DNA from: Salinibacterium sp. ZJ450
GTDB lineage: Bacteria > Actinomycetota > Actinomycetes > Actinomycetales > Microbacteriaceae
Assembly: GCF_011751885.2 (NCBI RefSeq)
Contig: NZ_CP061771.1
Location: forward strand, 3,348,001 to 3,412,000
Length of the DNA stretch: 64,000 nt
Direction: 5' to 3'
The notes beneath the pieces were generated by a model that saw only the letters and a program-made list of their open reading frames with translations, was not told the origin of the DNA and searched no databases. The first letter of the stretch is position 1. Every line of letters starts with the position of its first letter. Made by a program: the position numbers and the translations under genes. This document shows positions 36,087 through 44,472 of the stretch, piece by piece.

Positions 36087-37100
36087 GTGAAGAGCGTAAT
36101 CACCGGCGGAGCCGGCTTCATCGGCAGCCATCTCACCGAATACCTGCTGGACCGCGGCGACGAGGTCGTTGTCCTCGACGACCTGTCAACCGGGCGCCAG
36201 CAGAACCTCGTCACGGTCGCGACCAACCCGAGGCTCGCCATGGTCCACGGGTCGGTGCTCGATCAGGCATTGGTGTCGACTACCGTGGCCGGTGCCGACC
36301 GGGTGTTCCACCTGGCAGCCGCGGTCGGGGTCAAACTCATCGTCGAGGAGCCGCTGACCAGCCTGCGCACCAACATCCACGGCACCGAGAACGTGCTCGA
36401 CGCCTGCGTTGCCGAGGGCGCGACACTGCTGCTCGCGTCCACCAGCGAGATCTACGGCAAGAACACCGCAGACGGGCTGAGCGAGGACGCCGACCGCATT
36501 CTGGGGTCCCCCCTGCTGTCGCGCTGGACCTACGCGGCCGCCAAAGGCATCGATGAGGCGTTCGCGCACGCCTACGGGACCGAGTACGGATTGGATGTCG
36601 CCATCGTGCGACTGTTCAACACGGTCGGGCCACGGCAGACCGGGCGGTACGGCATGGTGGTGCCGAATCTGGTCGGCCAGGCGCAACGCGGCGAACCGCT
36701 CACCGTGTTCGGCGACGGGCTGCAGACCCGATGCTTCTCCTATGTGGGCGACGTGGTGCCTGCGATGGTGCGGCTCGCCGAGACCCCGGCCGCGTACGGG
36801 CGGGCGGTCAACCTCGGAGGAGCGGAAGAGGTCTCCATCCTCACCCTCGCGAACCGCATCATCCAGGTGTTGGGCAGCGACAGCGAGGTGCGGCTGGTGC
36901 CGTACTCGGAGGCGTACGCCGACGGCTACGAAGACATGCGCCGGCGGGTTCCGAACAATGCGCTCGCCCGCGAGCTCGTCGGCTTCGAGCCGAGCACGCC
37001 CCTCGACGAGATCATTCGTCAGGTTGCCGGCGCCAACGCCGACGGGAACGGCAACGAACCGATGCCGCTCGCCGCGACATCCGATGCTGCGGTGGCATGA
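36087..37100 (+). CDS. NAD-dependent sugar epimerase/dehydratase (extended SDR)
   Basis: A 337-residue extended short-chain dehydrogenase. NAD loop ITGGAGFIGSHLTEYLLDRG (near residue 5), LLLASTSEIYGKN and the catalytic YAAAKGIDE (Tyr-xxx-Lys, near residue 150), then VRLFNTVGPRQTGRYGMVVP and VFGDGLQTRCFSYVGDVV. The family contains UDP-glucose 4-epimerases, UDP-xylose synthases and UDP-glucuronate 4-epimerases; decarboxylation of a UDP-uronate made by the previous gene is possible. The start is GTG 36087 with GAGGAG four bases upstream (a TTG 12 bases earlier has none). Its last base overlaps the glmS start. A distinctive Asn/Gly-rich tail (ANADGNGNEP) precedes the stop. Confidence 0.9.
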   Translation: MKSVITGGAGFIGSHLTEYLLDRGDEVVVLDDLSTGRQQNLVTVATNPRLAMVHGSVLDQALVSTTVAGADRVFHLAAAVGVKLIVEEPLTSLRTNIHGTENVLDACVAEGATLLLASTSEIYGKNTADGLSEDADRILGSPLLSRWTYAAAKGIDEAFAHAYGTEYGLDVAIVRLFNTVGPRQTGRYGMVVPNLVGQAQRGEPLTVFGDGLQTRCFSYVGDVVPAMVRLAETPAAYGRAVNLGGAEEVSILTLANRIIQVLGSDSEVRLVPYSEAYADGYEDMRRRVPNNALARELVGFEPSTPLDEIIRQVAGANADGNGNEPMPLAATSDAAVA

Positions 37101-38881
37101 TGTGCGGGATCATGGCCTGCCGCACGACGGCGGGAGCGGCCGACTACCTGGTGGCAGGCCTGACCATGCTCGAGTATCGCGGGTACGACTCCGCGGGACT
37201 CGCGGTGTCGGCCGCCGATGGCTCCACTGCCGTTTTCCGCACCACCCAGCGCGTGAATGCATTGCATGACCTGGCGAAGGCCTGGGGTGGCCCGAGCTTG
37301 GGCGGCATTGGAATCGGGCACACGCGCTGGGCTACTCATGGCGGGGTGCGCGTCGCGAATGCGCACCCGCATCAGGATTGCCTGCGCCGGCTGAGTGTGG
37401 TGCACAACGGCATCATCGACAATGCCCCGCACCTGCGCGCTGAGTTGCAGCAGCTCGGCCACGTGTTCCAGTCGGATGTCGACAGTGAGGTGATCTGCCA
37501 CCTCGTCGAAGACGCCCTCGCGACAACCGGTGACCTGCTGGAGGCGGTGAACCGTACCGTGCAGCAGCTGACCGGTTCATGGGCAATCGTGGTACTGGAC
37601 GGCGAGACGCGGCGGATGGTGGCCGCGGCGCACCGGTCCCCGCTGCTGGTCGCGCACTCCGACCGCGGAATGTTTCTCGCCAGCGACGTCTCGGCGATCG
37701 CCGACTGGGTGGACGAGTTCCACATCCTCGACGACGGTGACGTGGTCGAGGTCAGCGACGAGCTGGTCTGGCTGCGGGACGGGGTGGCCGTGGATGCGCC
37801 CGACCCAATCGCGTCCCCCACCCAGGCCTCAGGGCGACGACTCGACGCCGGCGACCACATGGCCAGCGAGATCGACGAGCAGCCGGAAGCCGCCGCCCGG
37901 GTGCTGAATGACATCGGCAGCCTCATCGCCAACGGCGCCCTATGGCGCGGACTTGGACTACCCCGTTTCGATCGCCTGAGGGTCGTCGCGTGCGGCACCT
38001 CGCTGAACGCGGGTCAGGTGATCGGAGCGGGGCTCAGCAGGCTGGGGGGCCTCGCGCACAGCGTGGTGGTTGCCAGCGAGGCGGCCGGCTCGGTTATCGA
38101 GCCCGGCACGCTGACGCTCGCGATCAGCCAATCGGGAGAAACCGCCGACGTGCTGCGCGCAATCGACGAGAGCCCGATAGGCACCCCGGTGCTCGCCCTG
38201 GTGAACAACGCCCATTCCACGCTCGCCCGCAAGGTGGGCTCGGTGCTCGTGTGTCCTGCCGGCCCCGAAGTCGGGGTGGCCGCAACCAAGACCTTCGTCT
38301 GTCAGGTGCTGATGGGCGCGGGCCTCGTCATCTCGGCCTTGGTCGCCTCCGGTCGGATGTCGCAGACCACAGCCCGCGCGCTGGTGGATGATCTCGCGCA
38401 GACCCCGGAACGGCTCGCCGCCGCGGCAGACTCCGCGCGACTGGCGCTCCCCGGAGTGATCGAGGACGTGCGGAACGCGAACGGCTTCATCTTCCTCGGA
38501 CGCGGCGCCGCCGTGCCATACGCCGCGGAGGGCGCGCTCAAGCTGAAGGAGCTCACCTACCGCTGGGCCGAGGCATACCCAGCCGGCGAGCTGAAGCACG
38601 GCCCGCTCGCCCTGGTTGAAGACGGCACCCCCGTCGTGGTGGTGGATGACGCCGACCCTCGCCTGGTCGGCAATATCGCCGAGGTGAGCGCACGAGGCGG
38701 CCGCATCCTGACCATCGGTCAGCCCGGCAGCCGCATCGAAGTGCCGCTCTCCAAACACAGTCCCTGCGGCCCGCTCGAAGCCGTGGTTCCCCTGCAATTG
38801 CTCGCCCTCAACTTGGCCGCCGACCTCGGGTTCGATGTCGACAAGCCACGCAACCTCGCCAAGTCCGTCACAGTCGACTAA
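37100..38881 (+). CDS. glmS: Glutamine--fructose-6-phosphate aminotransferase, cluster-encoded copy
   Basis: A 593-residue enzyme making glucosamine-6-phosphate. The N-terminal Ntn glutaminase begins with Cys2 (MCGIMACRTT) and has YRGYDSAGLAV, GHTRWATHGGV and HNGIIDNA. Two SIS domains follow: ACGTSLNAGQVIG, AISQSGETADVL, GVAATKTFVCQ, and LGRGAAVPYAAEGALKLKEL followed by TYRWAEAYPAGELKHGPLAL. It ends AKSVTVD. The start is the ATG at 37100 sharing TGATG with the previous stop; an ATG one codon earlier would also give Cys exposure only after two Met removals. It seems to be an extra, pathway-dedicated copy, since a housekeeping glmS normally sits elsewhere; that cannot be checked here. Confidence 0.93.
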   Translation: MCGIMACRTTAGAADYLVAGLTMLEYRGYDSAGLAVSAADGSTAVFRTTQRVNALHDLAKAWGGPSLGGIGIGHTRWATHGGVRVANAHPHQDCLRRLSVVHNGIIDNAPHLRAELQQLGHVFQSDVDSEVICHLVEDALATTGDLLEAVNRTVQQLTGSWAIVVLDGETRRMVAAAHRSPLLVAHSDRGMFLASDVSAIADWVDEFHILDDGDVVEVSDELVWLRDGVAVDAPDPIASPTQASGRRLDAGDHMASEIDEQPEAAARVLNDIGSLIANGALWRGLGLPRFDRLRVVACGTSLNAGQVIGAGLSRLGGLAHSVVVASEAAGSVIEPGTLTLAISQSGETADVLRAIDESPIGTPVLALVNNAHSTLARKVGSVLVCPAGPEVGVAATKTFVCQVLMGAGLVISALVASGRMSQTTARALVDDLAQTPERLAAAADSARLALPGVIEDVRNANGFIFLGRGAAVPYAAEGALKLKELTYRWAEAYPAGELKHGPLALVEDGTPVVVVDDADPRLVGNIAEVSARGGRILTIGQPGSRIEVPLSKHSPCGPLEAVVPLQLLALNLAADLGFDVDKPRNLAKSVTVD

Positions 38882-38910
38882 CTCCCAACCCGATGAGGAG
38901 AAGCCCCGAA

Positions 38911-40935
38911 ATGAATACTCCAACCCGTGAACATCGCAGCCCGGTGCTGCGCCGAGTGGCGGTGATCGCCGGACTCGCCATGGCAATCACCGGGATCCAG
39001 GCGGTGTCGGCGAACGCACTACCGACCGACCCGGAAACTACCATCAGCATCACCTTCGATGACTCCAACGCCGACCAGCAGGCGGCGGTCAACATCCTCG
39101 ACTCGCACGGGATGAAGGGCACCTTCTACACGGTGTCCGGATTCGTCGACGCGCCCAACTACCTCACCCGGGCACAGTTGACGGCCATGCAGGCGAACGG
39201 GCATGAGATCGGCGGTCACACGGTGACTCACGCCGACCTCACCACGTCATCGGCAACCGAGGCGAGGCGGCAGGTCTGCAACGACCGCGCGACGCTGCTC
39301 GACTGGGGCTTCCAGGTGCGCAGTTTCGCGTATCCGTTCGCGTCGGTGAATGACGCGGCCAGGGCGATCGTGTCTGACTGTGGCTACAACAACGCTCGAG
39401 GACTCGGCGACGTGGAGACGCGGTTCGGATGCGCCGGCTGCGGTTTCGCGGAAGAGATCCCGCCTGGCGATCCCTTCGTGCTCAAGGCACCGGATCAGCA
39501 GGACTCGACCTGGACTCTGCAGGACCTGCAGACCACCGTGATCAATGCCGAAGAACGTCGCACCACGGCAACCGGCTGGATCGTTCTGACGTTCCACCAC
39601 CTGTGCGACAACGCGTGCGATGCCTTGGCGATATCGTCAACGGTCTTCGGGCAGTTCACCGACTGGCTCGCCGAGCGGGCAACGACGGAGAACACACACG
39701 TGCGAACCGTCGGTGAGGTCGTCGGCGGAGCGGTGAAGCCGGCCGTCAGCGTTGCGGGGATCACCCCTCCTGCTCCGGGACCCGGCGTGAACGGTCTACT
39801 CAACCCCAGTCTGGAGACCGCGGGCGCCGGCGGAGCACCGCAGTGCTGGCAGTCGTATGGCTTCGGCACCAACACACCCGCGTTCGCTGCGGTGAATCCC
39901 GGTCGAACTGGCAACGTCGCTGAGCGGATGACGATGTCGGCCTACACGGACGGTGACGCGCGGCTCATGCCCGTGCTCGACCTCGGTGAGTGTGCTCCGA
40001 CGGTAACGCCCGGCAAGACGTATTCGCTGCGCGCCTGGTACACCTCCACGGCGCCGACGCAGTTCGCCGTCTACCTCCGCAGTGGCATCGGCACGTGGCA
40101 GTACTGGACGTCCAGTCCGCTCCTTGTCGCGGCTACGGCGTATACCCAGGCCGAGTGGACCTCCCCCGCGATTCCCGCGGGATCGACCGGAATCAGCTTC
40201 GGCATGAACCTGATCTCGACCGGCACGCTCACGACCGACGACTACGCTCTGTACGACACGGTGGGTGCGCCGCCGGTGACCGGAACGCCGCCACCCCCGG
40301 CGACCGGGGCCGGACCGTTCGTGCAGAAGCTCTATCGGGACTTCCTCGGCCGGGCAGCCACGGCGGCAGAGGTCGACCGTTGGTCGATCGTGCTGGCGGC
40401 CGGGCCGCAAACGCACTACTCCGTCTCGACGGAGTTGTCGCGCTCGGATGAGTGGATCAGCACAGTCGTGACGAAGTTCTACCGGGACACCCTGGGGCGC
40501 GAACCGGATCCCGCAGGACTGGCGGGATGGGTTCAAGCGGCCAAGGCGGGAATGCCGGTGGCTCAGATCGCGGCAGGGTTCTACGCTTCCCCGGAGTACT
40601 TCGGAACCGTCGGTCAGAACAACTTTGGGACGTGGGTCAGCGACCTGTATCAGAAGCTGCTGCTGAGGGCGCCGGACGCAGCAGGACTGCAGGGCTGGGT
40701 TACCGCCCTCCAGGCCGGCATGGGCCGCGATCAGCTTGCCTTCGGGTTCTACCAAGCACCGGAGACCCTCGGCGTCAGGATCACAGCGCTCTACCAAACG
40801 CTGCTGAGCCGGCCACCTGAGGCGGGAGCGATCCCGAACTGGTCACCCTTCGTTCGCGACTTCGGCGATCTTGTCCTCGCTGCTGCCCTTGCCGGCTCTG
40901 CGGAGTACAACAACCTCGCCCAGGCGACTCCGTGA
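38911..40935 (+). CDS. Secreted NodB-type polysaccharide deacetylase with DUF4214 repeats
   Basis: A 674-residue exported protein. Signal peptide (about 1-36, ending SANA), NodB domain (about 45-270: ISITFDDSNAD with the first Asp, EIGGHTVTHADL with the two metal His, RSFAYPFASVND, and LTFHHLCDNAC with the catalytic His), with a conserved cysteine-rich loop FGCAGCGF. A beta-sandwich follows (about 285-455, PGVNGLLNPSLE to TDDYALYDT), then a Pro/Thr linker and about four DUF4214 repeats (LYRDFLGRA, FYRDTLGRE, LYQKLLLRA, LYQTLLSR), 460-674. It is predicted to remove acetyl groups from an amino-sugar polymer outside the cell. The DUF4214 part probably binds the surface. It has a close paralogue at 42096. 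Confidence 0.92.
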   Translation: MNTPTREHRSPVLRRVAVIAGLAMAITGIQAVSANALPTDPETTISITFDDSNADQQAAVNILDSHGMKGTFYTVSGFVDAPNYLTRAQLTAMQANGHEIGGHTVTHADLTTSSATEARRQVCNDRATLLDWGFQVRSFAYPFASVNDAARAIVSDCGYNNARGLGDVETRFGCAGCGFAEEIPPGDPFVLKAPDQQDSTWTLQDLQTTVINAEERRTTATGWIVLTFHHLCDNACDALAISSTVFGQFTDWLAERATTENTHVRTVGEVVGGAVKPAVSVAGITPPAPGPGVNGLLNPSLETAGAGGAPQCWQSYGFGTNTPAFAAVNPGRTGNVAERMTMSAYTDGDARLMPVLDLGECAPTVTPGKTYSLRAWYTSTAPTQFAVYLRSGIGTWQYWTSSPLLVAATAYTQAEWTSPAIPAGSTGISFGMNLISTGTLTTDDYALYDTVGAPPVTGTPPPPATGAGPFVQKLYRDFLGRAATAAEVDRWSIVLAAGPQTHYSVSTELSRSDEWISTVVTKFYRDTLGREPDPAGLAGWVQAAKAGMPVAQIAAGFYASPEYFGTVGQNNFGTWVSDLYQKLLLRAPDAAGLQGWVTALQAGMGRDQLAFGFYQAPETLGVRITALYQTLLSRPPEAGAIPNWSPFVRDFGDLVLAAALAGSAEYNNLAQATP

Positions 40936-40967
40936 CCGTGCGGATCCGCCCTCCAAGGAAACGGTAA

Positions 40968-41780
40968 ATGATCCGATCCCCGGACCAGGCTGTGGCCGAT
41001 GACGACGCACCCGTCGTCATCGGCCACAGCCGCGTGCCGCTGGCATCCGCCCTGCTGATCGCCGGGGCCGCGGTGCTGCTGATCGGCGTGATCGTGACCC
41101 TGGTGGTGATCATGATGAACTCTCCGCGGCAGTATCCCTGGCACACGAACATCGTGGCGACCACGTTCTGGGTGGGTGAGGTCTTCGACCCGAACGCCGA
41201 TGACGGCAGCCAGGTGATCTCCACCTATGACGGTGGCTGGTACGCGAACTACGGCGGCTGCGACGGCGTCATCACCGGTGGCGTCTGCGAGACCGAACCG
41301 CGCACCGCAGACAACGGCTACTTTCCGCACCACATCATCCCGCAGGAGAACCCGTTCTACCTCGACCTTCCATACGACGACGTGAACGACCCGGAAGGCT
41401 TCGCCATGCGCGGCAGTGTGATCCCGTGGGCCGGCGACGCGCCATACCGCGACCGGATCGAGGACCGCGACTTCAGCCTGATGAAGAACCGCTGGGTGCG
41501 CATCCGCGCCAACGGGCGCACCTGCTACGGCCAGATTCAGGATGCCGGACCCGGCGAGTACCACGACGCCCAGTACGTGTTCGGGACCGACGACGCCCGG
41601 CCCGCTAACCAGCGATACAACAACGCTGGCATGGATGTGTCGCCCGCCCTGAACGGCTGCCTGCGGTTCAAGGATCTGAACGGCGAGAGCGATCGGGTGA
41701 ACTGGCAGTTCGTCGAGTTCGAAGACGTCCCGGAGGGGCCGTGGCTGCGGATCGTGACCACCAGCGGCGTCAACTGGTAG
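40968..41780 (+). CDS. Membrane-anchored protein with possible double-psi beta-barrel
   Basis: A 270-residue protein lying between the two NodB paralogues. One membrane helix (about 24-50, ASALLIAGAAVLLIGVIVTL), then an extracellular domain of about 220 residues with five cysteines (GGCDGVITGGVCE, RTCYGQIQDAG, ALNGCLRF). The stretch NGRTCYGQIQDAGPGEYHDA followed by NNAGMDVSPALNGC has the order of the RlpA/expansin double-psi beta-barrel (a conserved Asp after a Gln-strand, then Asp before an alpha turn), which would suggest binding or cutting of a glycan. The assignment is weak. AAGGAAA lies eight bases before the ATG. Its location between two deacetylases suggests a shared polymer target. 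Confidence 0.8.
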   Translation: MIRSPDQAVADDDAPVVIGHSRVPLASALLIAGAAVLLIGVIVTLVVIMMNSPRQYPWHTNIVATTFWVGEVFDPNADDGSQVISTYDGGWYANYGGCDGVITGGVCETEPRTADNGYFPHHIIPQENPFYLDLPYDDVNDPEGFAMRGSVIPWAGDAPYRDRIEDRDFSLMKNRWVRIRANGRTCYGQIQDAGPGEYHDAQYVFGTDDARPANQRYNNAGMDVSPALNGCLRFKDLNGESDRVNWQFVEFEDVPEGPWLRIVTTSGVNW

Positions 41781-41911
41781 CGGCTGCGGGTAGCCACATC
41801 CCGCTGCGCAAAGCCACATCGTTCTGGGCCGCCCCTGCCGCTGGCACCGTTCGCGGCTCACAATTGCCGAGAGTTCCCATCAGCGGGAGCACACAGGCGG
41901 CGACATCCGCT

Positions 41912-41989
41912 CGACAAACCCGACAATGCGAACAACCCGACCGACCCGAACAACCCGAACAACCCGACAACCCGACAACCCGAACATCC
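41912..41989 (+). repeat. Nine imperfect 8-9 bp repeats (CGAACAACC/CGACAACC)
   Basis: A 78-base run in the 315-base gene-free stretch 41781-42095. Units in order: CGACAAACC, CGACAATG, CGAACAACC, CGACCGACC, CGAACAACC, CGAACAACC, CGACAACC, CGACAACC, CGAACATCC. It has a strongly strand-biased composition (A and C, hardly any T). It ends about 106 bases before the second NodB gene and lies in its leader or upstream DNA. Confidence 0.9.
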
Positions 41990-42095
41990 CAGCCGGCCCC
42001 CTTCGCTAACCCCCAGGGCACCCGAAACACCCCTCCCGAGCATGGCCTCCGCGCCACCGACTCGCACGGTCGGCTCCCAACGACAGGCGAGCACC

Positions 42096-43781
42096 ATGTC
42101 ATCGAGCACCACGTCAGTGACCAGCGCTGAATCCTCCACACGCCGCCCGTCTCTGCGGCGTGCAGTCGCGATCCTCGGTGGGTTCCTGCTCGCGGTATCC
42201 GCGGTGCAGGCCGCGGCCCCCGCGAACGCGGCGATCACCGATCCGCAGACGATCGTCAGCCTGACCTTTGACGACTCCACCGCGGGGCAGGCCAGCGCGG
42301 CGGACATCCTCAGCGCCCGTGACATGGATGCCACCTTCTTCACGGTCTCCGGCTACGTGGGAGCGCCCGGTTACCTGACCCGCACCCAGCTCACCGCGAT
42401 GGCAGCAGCCGGCCATGAGATCGGCGGGCACACCGTCACCCACGCCGACCTCACGGCCGCGTCGCCGGCGGAGGCCAAGCGCCAGGTGTGCATCGACCGG
42501 TCGACGCTGCTCGGCTGGGGATTCGCGGTGACCAGCTTCGCGTACCCGTTCGCGAGCGTGAACGCCACCGCCGAAGCCACGGCACGCGACTGCGGCTACA
42601 ACAGCGCCAGAGGGCTTGGCGACATCGAGACACGCTTCGGATGCTCCGGCTGCGGCTTCTCGGAGGCGGTTCCCCCTGCCAACCCGTACTACACCAGGGC
42701 GCCAGACCAATTCAATTCGACGTGGACGCTGCAGGACCTGCAGAACGCGGTGGTGAACGCTGAGGAACGCGGCCCCGGCGGCTGGCTGCAGCTGACCCTC
42801 CACGGCGTGTGCTCCTGCCCCACCGACACGCTCGCGATCTCGCCGACCCTGCTGTCGCAGTTCGTGGCGTGGCTGGACCCGCGTTCCGAGACCGAGAACA
42901 CCATCGTGCGCACCGTGGGCCAGGTGATCGGCGGCGCGGTGAAGCCCGCGGTGAACGTGGACAGCCTGACCACTCCGGCGGCGGGGCCGGGCGTCAACGG
43001 CATCATCAACCCCAGCCTCGAGACGCAGGGCACCACCGGGATGCCGCAGTGCTGGCAGAACTACGGCTACGGCCTGAACACCCCCAGTTTCACCCGGGTC
43101 AGCCCTGGCCGCAGCGGCAACAGCGCCGAGCGCCTGACCATGACGGCTTACACCGACGGTGACGCCCGCCTGATGCCGATCATCGACCTCGGCGAGTGCG
43201 CCCCCACCGTCACCCCTGGCCACACATACTCGCTGCGGGGCTGGTACACCTCATCCACCGTCACCCAGTTCGCCGTCTACCTGCGCAGCGGAATCGGCAC
43301 TTGGACGTACTGGACATCCAGCCCGTGGTTCGCCGCGAGTTCCACATACGCGCAAGCGGTGTGGCAGACCCCGGTCATCCCGGCGGGTGCCACCGGGATC
43401 AGCTTCGGCCTGAACCTGTTCCAGAACGGGCAGCTGACCACCGATGATTACGCCCTGTACGACAGCGTCGGCGCCCCCGGCACCAGCACGCCGCCGCCGC
43501 CCGGCACGACGACCATCACCGCCGGTACGCCGACGATCAGCGGGCAAGCCAGGGTCGGGCGCACCCTCACCGCCAACGCCGGCACCTGGACACCGAGTGG
43601 CACCACGTTCACGTACCAGTGGCTGAGCGCCGGGCAGACGATCGCGGGCGCGACCGCCCGAATCTACGTGCCGCGGACGGCGGATGTCGGCAGGACGCTC
43701 TCGGTGCGGGTCACCGGCTCGTACCAATCGCTGACGCCCGTGGCCGCGACATCCGGCCAGACCGCGACGGTGCGGCGGTAA
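42096..43781 (+). CDS. Secreted NodB-type polysaccharide deacetylase with Ig-like domain
   Basis: A 561-residue paralogue of the 38911 protein. Signal peptide (about 1-45, ending PANAA), NodB domain (SLTFDDSTAG, EIGGHTVTHADL, TSFAYPFASVN, LTLHGVCSCPT), the same cysteine loop FGCSGCGF, and the same beta-sandwich (PGVNGIINPSLE ... TDDYALYDS). Instead of DUF4214 repeats, it ends in one Ig-like/invasin-type domain (about 475-561, GTPTISGQARVGRTLTANAG). Metal and catalytic residues are present. Translation starts at ATG 42096; upstream codons lie in low-complexity DNA. The pair appears to come from gene duplication with swap of the C-terminal surface module. Confidence 0.92.
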   Translation: MSSSTTSVTSAESSTRRPSLRRAVAILGGFLLAVSAVQAAAPANAAITDPQTIVSLTFDDSTAGQASAADILSARDMDATFFTVSGYVGAPGYLTRTQLTAMAAAGHEIGGHTVTHADLTAASPAEAKRQVCIDRSTLLGWGFAVTSFAYPFASVNATAEATARDCGYNSARGLGDIETRFGCSGCGFSEAVPPANPYYTRAPDQFNSTWTLQDLQNAVVNAEERGPGGWLQLTLHGVCSCPTDTLAISPTLLSQFVAWLDPRSETENTIVRTVGQVIGGAVKPAVNVDSLTTPAAGPGVNGIINPSLETQGTTGMPQCWQNYGYGLNTPSFTRVSPGRSGNSAERLTMTAYTDGDARLMPIIDLGECAPTVTPGHTYSLRGWYTSSTVTQFAVYLRSGIGTWTYWTSSPWFAASSTYAQAVWQTPVIPAGATGISFGLNLFQNGQLTTDDYALYDSVGAPGTSTPPPPGTTTITAGTPTISGQARVGRTLTANAGTWTPSGTTFTYQWLSAGQTIAGATARIYVPRTADVGRTLSVRVTGSYQSLTPVAATSGQTATVRR

Positions 43782-43844
43782 CGGCGCTCGACGAGGCGCA
43801 ATCCCGGGCTGCCACCGCCTCCATCCGAGTGCGAGGATAGGCGG

Positions 43845-44417
43845 ATGACGCTGCACCTCACCGGCGATGACGCCGCAGACGCCCTGCTTAGCTCCGACCC
43901 GTTCGCGCTGCTGCTGGGGATGTTGCTTGATCAGCAGATCCCCATGGAGACCGCGTTCGCCGGGCCCGCGAAGCTGCGGGATCGGCTGGGCACGCTCGAC
44001 CCGGCAGCCATTGCGGCATACGACCCCGACGCCTTTGTCGAGGTGTGCCGCACCCCGCCTGCCGTGCACCGCTTCCCGGGCTCGATGGCGGCCCGCATCC
44101 AAACCCTCGCCGGGGTGGTCGCGAACGACTGGGCCGGGGATGCCGCCGCGATCTGGACCTCCGGCGACCCGGACGGCGCCGAGATCCTGCGCCGCTTGCA
44201 GGCACTGCCGGGCTTCGGCGAGCAGAAGGCGAAGATCTTCCTCGCACTGCTCGGCAAGCGCTTCGGGCTCGACGCAGAGGGCTGGCGCGCGACATCCGCC
44301 CCCTACGGCGAAGACGGATCGTTCCGCTCGGTGGCCGACATCGTCGATGGCGACTCGCTGAAGCAGGTGCGAGAACACAAGCGGGCGATGAAAGCCGCCG
44401 CGAAAAACGCCGGCTGA
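43845..44417 (+). CDS. HhH-GPD-type base excision repair protein
   Basis: A 190-residue, alpha-helical protein of the HhH-GPD superfamily. It shows LLLGMLLDQQIPMETAFAGP (the helix pattern near residue 22), then the helix-hairpin-helix LQALPGFGEQKAKIFLALLG (about 117-136) and the C-terminal DGSFRSVADIVDGDSLKQVR. The catalytic Asp of active glycosylases would fall around LDAEGWR. Small versions such as this are found widely in actinobacteria, where the lesion recognised is not known. It is a housekeeping gene set among polysaccharide genes; its start has GAGG ten bases upstream. Independent transcription is likely. Confidence 0.88.
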   Translation: MTLHLTGDDAADALLSSDPFALLLGMLLDQQIPMETAFAGPAKLRDRLGTLDPAAIAAYDPDAFVEVCRTPPAVHRFPGSMAARIQTLAGVVANDWAGDAAAIWTSGDPDGAEILRRLQALPGFGEQKAKIFLALLGKRFGLDAEGWRATSAPYGEDGSFRSVADIVDGDSLKQVREHKRAMKAAAKNAG

Positions 44418-44455
44418 GCGCAACCTCGGGGTAGCGCCACGGGACCGGGACTCCC

Positions 44456-44461
44456 TAGTCT
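44456..44461 (+). promoter_or_regulatory. Probable -10 (TAGTCT) of the acetyltransferase gene
   Basis: TAGTCT within CTAGTCTG, 11 bases before the ATG at 44473; the same CTAGTCTG occurs at 48165-48172. Transcription would start at or a few bases before the start codon, giving an almost leaderless mRNA. Confidence 0.45.
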
Positions 44462-44472
44462 GTGGAATTACC

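Noticed and set aside
36731-37099. Long N-terminal extension of glmS from 36731
   Set aside because: This segment is the epimerase gene in another frame; GlmS must begin Met-Cys, which occurs at 37100.
41912-41989. CRISPR-like array in the A/C-rich repeat run
   Set aside because: Units are 8-9 bp and contiguous with no spacers; no cas gene in the window.
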